A stretch of 64,000 nucleotides of DNA from Roseisolibacter agri (lineage in GTDB: Bacteria; Gemmatimonadota; Gemmatimonadetes; Gemmatimonadales; Gemmatimonadaceae): contig NZ_BRXS01000001.1 of NCBI RefSeq assembly GCF_030159095.1, forward strand, positions 310,001 to 374,000. The letters run 5' to 3'. The stretch's first letter is position 1, and each line of letters starts with the position of its first letter. This document shows, in pieces, positions 56,349 through 64,000 of this stretch. A model generated the notes under the pieces. That model saw only the letters and a list, made by a program, of their open reading frames with translations, was not told the DNA's origin and searched no databases. Both the position numbers and the translations under genes were made by a program.

Positions 56349-57377
56349 CTAGCGCGCGTGCACCGTGCGCGTGAAGGCCACGCCGTCGGGCGTCTCGCCG
56401 GCGCTCAGGTAGCCGACGATGCGGCGGCCCGCGACGTCGAGCACCGCGATGCGCCCCTGCTTGCTGAGCGAGAGGAAGGCGTGACGGCCGTCGGGGGTGA
56501 GCGTGATCCCCTGCGGGCCGCCGCCGGGGACGGCCACGCGCCCCAGCTCGCGCCGCGACGCCCTGTCGATGACGCGCACGACGTCCCCATTCATGTCGGG
56601 GACCAGCACCGTGCGCGCGTCGGGCGTGAACAGCACGCGGTACGGCCAGTCGACGCTGTCGGCGGCGGTCGTCAGGGTGCCGCTCGCGACGTCCAGCACG
56701 CTCACGCGGTGGAGCGCGTTGCTCCCCACCCACACCTCGCGGCCGTCGGGCGTGACGCCGATCGCCTCGGGCACGTTGGGCACCGGCCAGCTGCGCACGA
56801 AGGTTCCCGCACGCAGGTCGAGCCGCGACACGCTGTGGCTCCCCATGTTGCCGGTGAACGCGGTGGCGCCGTCGGCGGCGACGGCCACCATGTGCGACCC
56901 GGGCGCCTGCGTGGGCACGGCGCGCCGCACCACGCCCTCGCCCACGTGGACGACGACGACGTTGCCCGTCGCCTCGGACGTCACCGCGACCAGCGAGTCG
57001 CCCGGCAGGAACGCGAGGCCGTGCGGCGCGCGGTACTCGCCGAGCGGGATGGTGCGCGCCACGCGCGCGGCCGGCACGTCGATCACCGTCAGCGTGGTGC
57101 CCGCGGGCCGGCCGCCGTAGTCGGTGACGACCGCGGTGCGCCCGTCGCGCGACAGCGCCACCTCGTGCGGGCCCGTGCCGGTGGGCAGCGTCGCCAGCGT
57201 GCGCCCCGACGCCACGTCCAGGATGGTGAGCGTGGACGGGCGCTTGTTGGTGACCACGAGCGTGCCGGCGACGCCGGGCACCTGCGCCCGCACGGGGAGC
57301 AGGGCGGCCGACAGCGCGAGGGCGAAGGACGGGAGGAGCGCGCGCGAGACGGCGCGGGCGGGCGGGACGGATCGCAT
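56349..57377 (-). CDS. Secreted YncE-like beta-propeller protein
   Basis: 342 residues. Signal peptide 1-32 (ALLPSFALALSAALLPVRAQ). The mature part is built of about seven repeats of the YVTN/SMP-30-type blade: TLTILDVASGRTLATLPTG, HEVALSRDGRTAVVTDYGG, APHGLAFLPGDSLVAV, NVPEAIGVTPDGREVWVGS, VLFTPDARTVLVPDMNGDV. No catalytic domain. Propellers of this kind bind small molecules or proteins, or detect DNA in the case of YncE; the ligand is not predictable. Convergent with the tricorn-like protease gene, separated by the palindrome. Confidence 0.82.
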   Translation of the reverse strand: MRSVPPARAVSRALLPSFALALSAALLPVRAQVPGVAGTLVVTNKRPSTLTILDVASGRTLATLPTGTGPHEVALSRDGRTAVVTDYGGRPAGTTLTVIDVPAARVARTIPLGEYRAPHGLAFLPGDSLVAVTSEATGNVVVVHVGEGVVRRAVPTQAPGSHMVAVAADGATAFTGNMGSHSVSRLDLRAGTFVRSWPVPNVPEAIGVTPDGREVWVGSNALHRVSVLDVASGTLTTAADSVDWPYRVLFTPDARTVLVPDMNGDVVRVIDRASRRELGRVAVPGGGPQGITLTPDGRHAFLSLSKQGRIAVLDVAGRRIVGYLSAGETPDGVAFTRTVHAR

Positions 57378-57442
57378 CGGGTGGCGGGTGCGGGAGCGGT
57401 GGAGGCCGATCCCCAAGGTAGGGGCGGGGCACCCGCGTCGCT

Positions 57443-57475
57443 GTGCGAAGGATCGTGCGAAGGATCGTGCGAAGG
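57443..57475. repeat. Tandem repeat of 12-base unit (2.75 copies)
   Basis: The unit gtgcgaaggatc occurs at 57443-57454 and 57455-57466, with nine bases of a third copy to 57475. Located in the upstream region of the beta-propeller gene, between it and the terminator of the sorting-tail gene. Confidence 0.8.
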
Positions 57476-57494
57476 CCGTTGCGCGATGCACGAA

Positions 57495-57532
57495 CGGCGG
57501 CAGTGCCACGCGATCGCGTGACGCTGCCGCCG
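57495..57532 (-). terminator. Hairpin terminator after PEP-CTERM-like gene
   Basis: Outer stem cggcggcag (57495-57503) with ctgccgccg (57524-57532); inner palindrome cacgcgatcgcgtg (57507-57520). Downstream of the gene ending at 57589 (minus strand). Confidence 0.65.
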
Positions 57533-57588
57533 TGCGTGCCACCCGCACCCCACCCGCGCCCCCGGAGCGGCGCGAGGGGATCCGGAAA

Positions 57589-58230
57589 TCAGCCCTGGCG
57601 CCGCCGCCGCGCGACGAGCCCGAGGCCGGCGATGCCCGTGCCGAGGAGCGCGTAGGTGCTGGGCTCCGGCACCACGGTCCCTGTGCCGCCGCCGCCGGCG
57701 GCACCGCCGATCCGTACCTGGCTGACGTCGTCGACGTTCGTGATCGCCATGTTGACGGTCGTCGTCAGGTTGACGCTGCTCATGCGCTGGCCGTTGATCG
57801 CCGTGATGGTGAAGAAGTTCTCTCCTGACGCCCCCAGCCCGAACGTCCCGGCGGTCTGCTGCCCGTTGTCCTCGGTCACGACGAAATTGATGGTGCCGAC
57901 CAGGGCGGCATCCACGTTCAGGATCAGCGACGTGAACGTCGCGCCGGGCAGGTCGATCGTCAGGTTCGTCAGCGTGCCGTCGGCCGCCTCGACGCGGGCC
58001 TGCCCGTTGGCGGGGGCGATGAGGTTCTCGATCGACGTGAAGCGCACCTGGAACCCGGTCTGATTCGTCGTCCCGAAGATCGGGTTGCCCATCAGGCCGG
58101 TGTTGAGCAGGACGTTCTCGTCCGGCTGCGGATTGTTGCCGGCGGCGATGATGATGTCGGCGCGCGCGGCGCCGAGGGGGGCCGCGAGCATCGCGGCGGC
58201 AGCCGTGAGACGCAGGATCGCTAGCTTCAT
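57589..58230 (-). CDS. Secreted protein with PEP-CTERM-like sorting tail
   Basis: 213 residues. Signal peptide to about residue 24 (MLAAPLGAARA). The mature part is Asn/Thr/Gly-rich and beta-structured (FQVRFTSIENLIAPAN, TLTNLTIDLPGATFTSLIL, INFVVTEDNGQQTAG), without cysteines. The tail is VVPEPSTYALLGTGIAGLGL and then RRRR: exosortase-recognised sorting signal. No exosortase gene is in the window. Probably an extracellular or cell-surface structural protein. ATG 58230 is preceded by AGGGAGGAG. Confidence 0.85.
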   Translation of the reverse strand: MKLAILRLTAAAAMLAAPLGAARADIIIAAGNNPQPDENVLLNTGLMGNPIFGTTNQTGFQVRFTSIENLIAPANGQARVEAADGTLTNLTIDLPGATFTSLILNVDAALVGTINFVVTEDNGQQTAGTFGLGASGENFFTITAINGQRMSSVNLTTTVNMAITNVDDVSQVRIGGAAGGGGTGTVVPEPSTYALLGTGIAGLGLVARRRRQG

Positions 58231-58699
58231 CGTGCTCCTCCCTGGGTGTGTGCCGCCAATGGGCGCTCACCGGAGCGATGCGGCACTGGTGTCCTCCGCG
58301 GCCGCACGGCGTGCGGGGGAGGCGCGGGATGCTGCGAGCCATCGGTGGCCGTGCGCGGCCATTCCTGGGGCCGATGGGCGCGCCCATAGTGGGGCTCTCG
58401 TCGCATCCTGGCAACTGTGGCGAGGATGCACCACCACGCGTGCGTCGCCGCCACATTCCCGGGCTCGCGATCGGCACGTGTCGATAACGTAACGTCGTGC
58501 GAAAAGCCTTGTGGGATAAGGGATTTCCCGCGATCGCCCCGCATGCGGCTCGCGCGTCGGCATTACCGTTCGGACATGCGAAGCGGCGTCGGCCGTAACA
58601 GGCGCCGCCCATTGACGGCATCGCCCGGTGGCAGTCCATTGGGCAGCAGGCACGGCTTTCCGTCGGCAACCGCTCTCCGCACCCCGGAACCGGTCGCAC
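58231..58699. other. 469-base intergenic region with sdh promoter candidate
   Basis: Divergent spacer between the sorting-tail gene and sdhC. I see no coding frame with sensible composition. A patch near 58482-58530 (gataacgtaacg, gataagggattt) is the most A/T-rich. TTGACG (58612-58617), 17 bases, TCCATT (58635-58640) is a plausible promoter for the sdh operon, about 60 bases before ATG 58700. Confidence 0.45.
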
Positions 58700-59500
58700 A
58701 TGGCGCACGCTCCACTCCCGCTCCTCCGCCGCGGCTTCGGCGAGACGATGCGGCGCGACGCGTGGTGGGTTCAGCCGGTCGTGGTCTTCACGATCCTCGC
58801 GTCGTTCGTCGCGTACGCGACGTGGGCCGCGTTCCAGAACGCGTACTACGCCCACGGCCCGTACCTCTCGCCGTTCTACTCGCCCGAGCTGTTCGGCAGC
58901 TCGCCGCACGCCTGGCTCGGGCCGAAGCCCGCCGCGTGGCCCGCCTGGCTGCCGTTCTCGCCGGCGCTGCTCATCCTGCCGTTCCCCGCGCTGTTCCGCT
59001 TCACCTGCTACTACTACCGCGGCGCGTACTACAAGGCGTTCTGGGCGGATCCGCCCAACTGCGCCGTCGGCGAGCCGCGCACGGGCTACCGCGGCGAGCG
59101 CTCGTTCCCGCTCGTCCTCCAGAACGTCCACCGGTACTTCCTGTACGTCGCGCTCGTCTTCCTCGGCATCCTCGCCTCGGACGTGTGGAAGGCGATGTGG
59201 TTCGCGACGCCGGGCGGCGGCACGGAGTTCGGCATCGGCGTCGGCACCCTCGTCCTCGCGCTCAACGTCGTCCTGCTGGGCTGCTACACGCTGGGCTGCC
59301 ACTCGCTGCGGCACCTCGTGGGCGGCCATCTGGACGAGCCGTCGCGCCGGCCCGCGCGCAAGGCCGCGTACGACTGCGCGAGCTGCCTCAATCGCTGGCA
59401 CATGCGCTGGGCGTGGATGAGCCTCTTCGGCGTCATGTTCGCGGACCTGTACGTCCGCCTGTGCGCGATGGGGATCTGGACGGACTGGAGGATCGTGTGA
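58700..59500 (+). CDS. sdhC: Succinate dehydrogenase cytochrome b membrane subunit
   Basis: 266 residues with five membrane segments (VVVFTILASFVAYATWAAF; FSPALLILPFPALFRFTCYY; YFLYVALVFLGILASDVW; VGTLVLALNVVLLGCYTLGC; WMSLFGVMFADLYVRLCAM). This matches the single-subunit five-helix anchors of B-type complex II, which hold two haems b. Histidines in NVHRYF, GCHSLRHLVGG and RWHMRW are ligand candidates. Annotation as sdhC follows from its place before sdhA and sdhB, and its stop codon overlaps the sdhA start (GTGA). ATG 58700 is used; another ATG lies 24 codons upstream. Confidence 0.87.
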   Translation: MAHAPLPLLRRGFGETMRRDAWWVQPVVVFTILASFVAYATWAAFQNAYYAHGPYLSPFYSPELFGSSPHAWLGPKPAAWPAWLPFSPALLILPFPALFRFTCYYYRGAYYKAFWADPPNCAVGEPRTGYRGERSFPLVLQNVHRYFLYVALVFLGILASDVWKAMWFATPGGGTEFGIGVGTLVLALNVVLLGCYTLGCHSLRHLVGGHLDEPSRRPARKAAYDCASCLNRWHMRWAWMSLFGVMFADLYVRLCAMGIWTDWRIV

Positions 59501-61341
59501 GCGAGCGCGTGAGCACGTACGCCCACGAGGATTACCAGACCGTCGACCACGACGTGCTCGTGATCGGCGCGGGCGGGGCGGGGCTGCGCGCCGCCATCGA
59601 GGCGGCGGGCGACGGCGTCCGCGTGGGCCTCGTCTGCAAGTCGCTGCTCGGCAAGGCGCACACGGTGATGGCCGAGGGCGGCGTCGCCGCGGCGCTCGCG
59701 AACGTGGACGACCGCGACAGCTGGCGCGTGCACTTCGCCGACACCATGCGCGGCGGCCAGTACGTCAACAACTGGCGCATGGTCGAGCTGCACGCGCGCG
59801 AGGCGCCCGAGCGCGTGAAGGAGCTGGAGGCGTGGGGCGCGCTGTTCGACCGCACGGTGGACGGGCGCATCCTGCAGCGCAACTTCGGCGGGCACCGCTA
59901 CCCGCGCCTGGCGCACGTCGGCGACCGCACGGGGCTCGAGATGATCCGCACGCTGCAGGACCACGGCGTGCACGCGGGGATCGACGTGCACATGGAGTGC
60001 ACGGTGCTCACGCTGCTGACCGACGGCGGGCGCGTGAGCGGCGCGTTCGGCTACGACCGCGAGCGCGGGCGCTTCCGCCTCTTCCGCGCGAAGGCCGTCG
60101 TGCTCGCGACCGGCGGCATCGGGCGCGCGTACAAGATCACGAGCAACAGCTGGGAGTACACGGGCGACGGCCACTCGCTCGCCTATCACGCGGGCGCCGC
60201 GCTGCAGGACATGGAGTTCGTGCAGTTCCACCCCACGGGCATGATCTGGCCGCCGAGCGTGCGCGGCATCCTGGTGACCGAGGGCGTGCGCGGCGAGGGC
60301 GGGGTGCTGCGCAACAGCGACGGGCGCCGCTTCATGTTCGACGACATCCCCGAGAACTACCGCCCGCAGACCGCCGACAGCGAGGACGAGGGGTGGCGCT
60401 ACACGCAGGGGGACCGCAACGCCCGCCGGCCGCCCGAGCTGCTGACGCGCGACCACGTCGCGCGCTGCATCGTGCGCGAGGTGCGCGAGGGGCGCGGCAG
60501 CCCGCACGGCGGCGTCTTCCTCGACATCTCGTGGATCAAGGACCGGCTGCCGAACGCCGCGGAGCACATCAAGCGGAAGCTGCCGAGCATGTACCACCAG
60601 TTCCGGCAGCTCGCGAACATCGACATCACGCGGCAGCCGATGGAGATCGGCCCGACGACGCACTACGTCATGGGCGGCGTGCGCGTCGACGGCGACACGC
60701 AGATGTCCACCGTGCCCGGGCTGTTCGCGGCCGGCGAGTGCGCCGCAGGGCTGCACGGCGCGAACCGGCTGGGCGGGAACTCGCTCTCCGACCTCCTCGT
60801 CTTCGGCAAGCGGGCGGGCGAGCACGCGGCGCGGTTCGCGCGCACGAACGGCGCGGTGTCCATCGACGGCGCGCAGGCCGACGCGGCCGCGCGCGCCGCG
60901 CTCGCGCCCTTCGAGCGCCACGACGGCGCCGAGCAGCCGTACCACCTGCAGGAGACGCTGCAGGAGCGCATGCAGGAGCTGGTCGGCATCGTCCGCACCG
61001 AGCGCGAGATGCGCGAGGCGCTCGGTGCCATCGCGGAGCTGAAGGCGCGCGCGGCCCACGTCGGCGTGCGCGGGAACCGCGAGTACAACCCGGGCTGGCA
61101 CACCGCGCTCGACCTCGGGCACCTGCTCACCGTGGCCGAGGCGATCACGCGGTCGGCGCTGGAGCGGCGGGAGAGCCGGGGCGGGCACTTCCGCGAGGAC
61201 TTCCCGGAGAAGGATCCGGCGTACGCCGACTTCAACCTGGTCGTGCGGAAGGGCGCCGACGGCGAGATGCAGCTCGCGCGCGAGCCGATCCCGCCGCTGC
61301 CCGCCGAGCTGGCGGCCATCATCGAGGAGATGACGGGATGA
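59497..61341 (+). CDS. sdhA: Succinate dehydrogenase / fumarate reductase flavoprotein subunit
   Basis: 614 residues. Oxidises succinate to fumarate with covalently bound FAD and passes electrons to SdhB. FAD motif DVLVIGAGGAGLRAA at about 15-30; covalent-FAD histidine in SLLGKAHTVMAEGG; substrate-site residues in MEFVQFHPTGM and RGEGGVLRNSDGRRFM; catalytic arginine region EIGPTTHYVMGG; and GANRLGGNSLSDLLVFG. The C-terminal domain ends at EEMTG. GTG 59497 overlaps the sdhC stop. Second GTG at 59509 possible. The next gene overlaps by four bases (ATGA). Confidence 0.95.
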   Translation: MSERVSTYAHEDYQTVDHDVLVIGAGGAGLRAAIEAAGDGVRVGLVCKSLLGKAHTVMAEGGVAAALANVDDRDSWRVHFADTMRGGQYVNNWRMVELHAREAPERVKELEAWGALFDRTVDGRILQRNFGGHRYPRLAHVGDRTGLEMIRTLQDHGVHAGIDVHMECTVLTLLTDGGRVSGAFGYDRERGRFRLFRAKAVVLATGGIGRAYKITSNSWEYTGDGHSLAYHAGAALQDMEFVQFHPTGMIWPPSVRGILVTEGVRGEGGVLRNSDGRRFMFDDIPENYRPQTADSEDEGWRYTQGDRNARRPPELLTRDHVARCIVREVREGRGSPHGGVFLDISWIKDRLPNAAEHIKRKLPSMYHQFRQLANIDITRQPMEIGPTTHYVMGGVRVDGDTQMSTVPGLFAAGECAAGLHGANRLGGNSLSDLLVFGKRAGEHAARFARTNGAVSIDGAQADAAARAALAPFERHDGAEQPYHLQETLQERMQELVGIVRTEREMREALGAIAELKARAAHVGVRGNREYNPGWHTALDLGHLLTVAEAITRSALERRESRGGHFREDFPEKDPAYADFNLVVRKGADGEMQLAREPIPPLPAELAAIIEEMTG

Positions 61342-62189
61342 CGACGACGGCACCGCCGGAGCGCGCGACCGGTGCCCCTGGCGCCGGCGACGCGTACACC
61401 GCCGCCCAGGCGGCGCAGGACGCGGGCGCCGCGCACGGCACGCGCACGCTGCGCGTGTGGCGCGGCGCGGGCGGCACGGGCGCGTTCACCGAGTTCACCA
61501 CCGACGTCGTCGAGGGGATGGTGGTGCTCGACGCGATCCACCAGATCCAGGCCGAGCAGGCGAACGACCTCGCCGTGCGCTGGAACTGCAAGGCAGGGAA
61601 GTGCGGCTCCTGCTCGGCCGAGATCAACGGGAAGCCGAAGCTGATGTGCATGACGCGGCTGGACGAGCTGCCGACCGACGCGCCCATCACCGTCGAGCCG
61701 ATGCGCGCCTTCCCGCACGTCCGCGACCTGGTGAGCGACGTGTCGTGGAACTTCCGCGTGAAGCCGCAGATCCGGCGCTTCACGCCGCGCCCGCCCGACG
61801 CGCCGGACGGCACGTGGCGGATGCGGCAGGCCGACGTGGACCGCGTGCAGGAGTTCCGGCAGTGCATCGAGTGCTTCCTCTGCCAGGACGTCTGCCACGT
61901 GCTGCGCGACCACCACAAGCACGAGACGTTCGCGGGGCCGCGCTACTTCGTGCACGCCGCCGCGCTCGAGATGCACCCGCTGGACACGGCGGACCGCATC
62001 CCCGAGCTGCGGCAGGCGCAGGGCATCGGCTACTGCAACATCACCAAGTGCTGCACGAGCGTCTGCCCCGAGCACATCGCCATCACCGACAACGCGATCA
62101 TCCCGCTGAAGGAGCGCGTGGTGGACCGGTTCTACGACCCGGTCGGCCGGCTGGTGCAGCTCTTCCGCCGGAAGTCGCCCGCACACTGA
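61338..62189 (+). CDS. sdhB: Succinate dehydrogenase / fumarate reductase iron-sulphur subunit
   Basis: 283 residues. A 35-residue Ala-rich leader is followed by the [2Fe-2S] domain: CKAGKCGSCSAEI and the fourth cysteine in KLMCMTRL. The C-terminal domain carries cysteine groups CIECFLCQDVC and CNITKCCTSVCP for the [4Fe-4S] and [3Fe-4S] clusters. Electrons pass from SdhA through these to quinone at SdhC. The set is complete: C, A, B in one overlapping operon. ATG 61338 lies inside the sdhA stop (ATGA). Confidence 0.95.
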   Translation: MTTTAPPERATGAPGAGDAYTAAQAAQDAGAAHGTRTLRVWRGAGGTGAFTEFTTDVVEGMVVLDAIHQIQAEQANDLAVRWNCKAGKCGSCSAEINGKPKLMCMTRLDELPTDAPITVEPMRAFPHVRDLVSDVSWNFRVKPQIRRFTPRPPDAPDGTWRMRQADVDRVQEFRQCIECFLCQDVCHVLRDHHKHETFAGPRYFVHAAALEMHPLDTADRIPELRQAQGIGYCNITKCCTSVCPEHIAITDNAIIPLKERVVDRFYDPVGRLVQLFRRKSPAH

Positions 62190-62224
62190 CCCGCCGTCGC
62201 GCCACCACCCACCCGGGAGCTCCC

Positions 62225-62722
62225 ATGACCGACCTCAAGCCCATCACCCAAGCCGGGATCCCGCGGGCGCTGCAGAAGGCCGAGCGCTACCGGCTGCTGA
62301 ACGACTCGTCGGCGGCGGAGAGCATCTGCCTCGACGTGCTCGAGGTCGAGCCGGACAACCAGCCCGCGCTGGTGATGCTGCTGCTGTCGATCACCGACCA
62401 GTTCAGCGGCGGGCACTCGGAGGGCGTGCTGCGCGCGCAGGCGCTGCTGCCGCGGCTGCGCGACGAGTACAAGCGCGCGTACTACCACGGCATCATCTGC
62501 GAGCGGCGCGCGAAGGCGCGGCTGGGCGGCCACACGCTGGGCGCGGAGGACGCGGCGACCGAGTGGCTGCGCGAGGCGATGCACTGGTACGAGCAGGCGG
62601 AGGCGATGCGGCCCGCGGGCGAGGACGAGGCGATCCTGCGCTGGAACACCTGCGCGCGGGTCCTCAGCCGGTTCGGCGCGTCGCGCGCGGCGCGCGAGTA
62701 CGAGCCGGTGCTCGACGACTGA
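62225..62722 (+). CDS. TPR-like helical protein after sdhCAB
   Basis: 165 residues. Helix pairs of TPR type: ALQKAERYRLLNDSSAAESI, CLDVLEVEPDNQPALVMLLL, RAYYHGIICERRAKARLGG, WLREAMHWYEQAEAMRPAGE, AILRWNTCARVLSRF. No enzymatic motif. It starts 35 bases after sdhB on the same strand and may be co-transcribed; an assembly or scaffold role for complex II is possible but unsupported. ATG 62225. Confidence 0.72.
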   Translation: MTDLKPITQAGIPRALQKAERYRLLNDSSAAESICLDVLEVEPDNQPALVMLLLSITDQFSGGHSEGVLRAQALLPRLRDEYKRAYYHGIICERRAKARLGGHTLGAEDAATEWLREAMHWYEQAEAMRPAGEDEAILRWNTCARVLSRFGASRAAREYEPVLDD

Positions 62723-62724
62723 CG

Positions 62725-63312
62725 CTACTCGTCCGACGGTCGGCGCGCGGGCTCGGGATGCCGCGCGCCGATCGCGTCGAGGGCGTCGCGTCGATCGCCC
62801 GCACCGAGCGACGCTCGCGAGGCGCCGCCCGCGAGCCGGCCGGACGCGTCGTCGTCGGGAGCCGCCTCCGCGCGCTGCGCCAGCCAGATCGACGCGGCGG
62901 CCGCGATGCCGCCGAAGATCGGCGCGATCAGCAGGTCGTCCATGATGTTCGCGAGCGGCGGGAAGCCGTCGCCCGACGCCAGGTTGGTGAGGGCGAAGAA
63001 GGCGAACATGAAGACGAACGCCACGACGGCGCCGCCGAGCCCGAAGCGGATCGGGCTGATGTCCGAGAGCCGCCGCCCGCGGTAGAAGAAGCGGATGAAC
63101 GCGGCGAACGCGGCGCCCGCGATGCCGCCGACGATGCCCACGCGGATCGCCATCCCGAGCGCGTCGAGCACGCCGATCGTCGCGGGGACGACGACGCCGA
63201 TCGTGCGGAGCACGAGGATCGTGACGAAGGCGAGGAGGCCCCAGGCGATGCCCCACAGGACGCCGTTCTTGATCGCGCCGACCAGGAGCCGGCGACCGTT
63301 TCCTGCCGTCAT
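62725..63312 (-). CDS. Hypothetical membrane protein, four helices
   Basis: 195 residues. Membrane segments near 15-37 (LWGIAWGLLAFVTILVL), 53-70 (MAIRVGIVGGIAGAAFAAFI), 90-110 (GLGGAVVAFVFMFAFFAL) and 128-145 (LLIAPIFGGIAAAASIWLA), then an acidic/Arg-rich disordered C-terminus (150-195). No known family or motif. It converges with the TPR gene, three bases apart from its end, and is divergent from the permease at 63461. Confidence 0.68.
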   Translation of the reverse strand: MTAGNGRRLLVGAIKNGVLWGIAWGLLAFVTILVLRTIGVVVPATIGVLDALGMAIRVGIVGGIAGAAFAAFIRFFYRGRRLSDISPIRFGLGGAVVAFVFMFAFFALTNLASGDGFPPLANIMDDLLIAPIFGGIAAAASIWLAQRAEAAPDDDASGRLAGGASRASLGAGDRRDALDAIGARHPEPARRPSDE

Positions 63313-63460
63313 GGGGTGTCCTCCCGGGAAGTGGTCCGCACGCCGATCATGTTAGCCTCGCGCGCGCCCGGTTGACATCCGGCCGGCGCGGCCGCACGTC
63401 TCCCGGCGTCCCGCAGCCGTCCCCTCCCCGAGCGCTCCCCGAGCCGCGCGCGAGGCGCCC

Positions 63461-64000
63461 GTGCATCCCTTCGAAGGAATCGCCGGCGACGTCCGGCACG
63501 CCGCGCGCACGCTCGCGCGCACGCCCGGCTTCGTCGCGGTCGCGGTGCTGACGCTGGCGATCGCGATCGGCGTCGGCACGTCGCTCTTCACCGCGGTGAA
63601 CGGCTTCGTCTACCGGCCGCTCCCGGTGCCCGGCGGCGGCGAGCTGCTGTCGGTGTTCACGAGCAACTGGTCGGGGCGCGAGACGCAGGGCGGCAGCTCG
63701 TACCGCGACCTGCAGAGCTTCGCCGAGGCGACCGGCGCGCTCGCGGAGATCGCCGGGGAGGCGCACGTCACGCTCGGCATCGGCGACGGCGTGGACGGCC
63801 GCGCGACGCTGGTGCCCGGCGCGATCGTGACGCCGAACTACTTCCGCGCGCTCCGCCTCGTGCCCGCGCGCGGCACGCTGGCGACGGCCGCGCGCCCCGA
63901 CGCGCCGACGATCGTGCTGGGACACGCGCTCTGGCGGCGCGCGTTCGCGTCCGACCCGGGCATCGTCGGGCGCACGGTGCAGGTGAACGGGCTCGCGTTC
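63461..64000 (+). CDS. MacB/FtsX-type ABC permease, start of gene only
   Basis: First 180 residues; the gene runs off the window. GTG 63461 begins HPFEGIAGDVRHAARTLART, then a membrane helix (GFVAVAVLTLAIAIGVGTSL) and the beginning of the periplasmic MacB domain (FTAVNGFVYRPLPVPGGGELLSV, NYFRALRLVPARG). This start lacks the cytoplasmic helical extension of the permease at 34432. Relatives carry a second FtsX block after 400 residues and often lack their own ATPase. Confidence 0.82.
   Translation, partial: MHPFEGIAGDVRHAARTLARTPGFVAVAVLTLAIAIGVGTSLFTAVNGFVYRPLPVPGGGELLSVFTSNWSGRETQGGSSYRDLQSFAEATGALAEIAGEAHVTLGIGDGVDGRATLVPGAIVTPNYFRALRLVPARGTLATAARPDAPTIVLGHALWRRAFASDPGIVGRTVQVNGLAF

Overview
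The window is a chromosomal segment of a very GC-rich bacterium (third codon positions are almost always G or C). The gene content fits Gemmatimonadota best: secreted proteins with a C-terminal VPEP-membrane-Arg sorting tail, permeases of the duplicated MacB/FtsX type controlled by PadR repressors, a paired M16 peptidase operon, a tricorn-like peptidase, many multi-PAS kinases, and frequent GTG/TTG starts. This assignment is inference from content. Acidobacteriota or a related soil phylum is not excluded. I see no phage, transposase, CRISPR array, rRNA or plasmid gene; this looks like core chromosome with genes in short, often overlapping operons.

Layout. 1-9.1 kb: a partial multi-PAS kinase, an XRE regulator, a run of small unknown genes, a membrane-bound hybrid kinase coupled to a small membrane protein, a Crp/Fnr regulator and tRNA-Asn. 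9.4-24.1 kb: a secreted trypsin-like protease with a sorting tail, PAP2 phosphatase, 2H phosphoesterase, outer-membrane barrel, enoyl-CoA hydratase, mannose-1-phosphate guanylyltransferase, a TonB-plug fusion protein, two M16 peptidase subunits, a membrane protein/XRE pair and a PLP decarboxylase. 24.1-37.7 kb: thioredoxin/CcdA pair, the translation factor EttA behind a 586-base leader, a two-gene osmoprotectant-type ABC importer, KatG, and a PadR-permease-serine hydrolase operon with matching operator-like sites. 37.8-50.4 kb: a signalling block with a hybrid kinase, an esterase, two closely related soluble kinases flanking a PadR/membrane-protein cassette, a chemoreceptor with several HAMP-like units, and a LuxR-type response regulator. 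50.4-64 kb: small unknown genes, an AhpD-fold/SDR pair, a tricorn-like protease, a beta-propeller protein, a second sorting-tail protein, the sdhCAB operon, a TPR protein, a membrane protein and the start of another MacB/FtsX-type permease.

How the parts fit. Respiration and redox are served by sdhCAB, KatG, CcdA/thioredoxin and possibly the AhpD/SDR pair. Envelope proteolysis and export are represented by the M16 pair, the tricorn-like protease, the sorting-tail protease and the serine hydrolase. The kinases outnumber the response regulators: only one free-standing regulator is present, so several kinases must signal through attached receiver domains or through partners outside the window.

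Most convincing non-coding structure: a ~250-base inverted repeat between convergent genes at 14.8-15.06 kb; a repeated palindromic word at two convergent gene ends (12.3 and 17.75 kb); a long hairpin upstream of ettA; three copies of one 16-base operator-like motif around padR at 37.2-37.7 kb; a 42-base perfect palindrome terminator at 56.3 kb; and a 3' remnant of a lost short-chain dehydrogenase at 49.4 kb. All calls are by reading; no database search was run.
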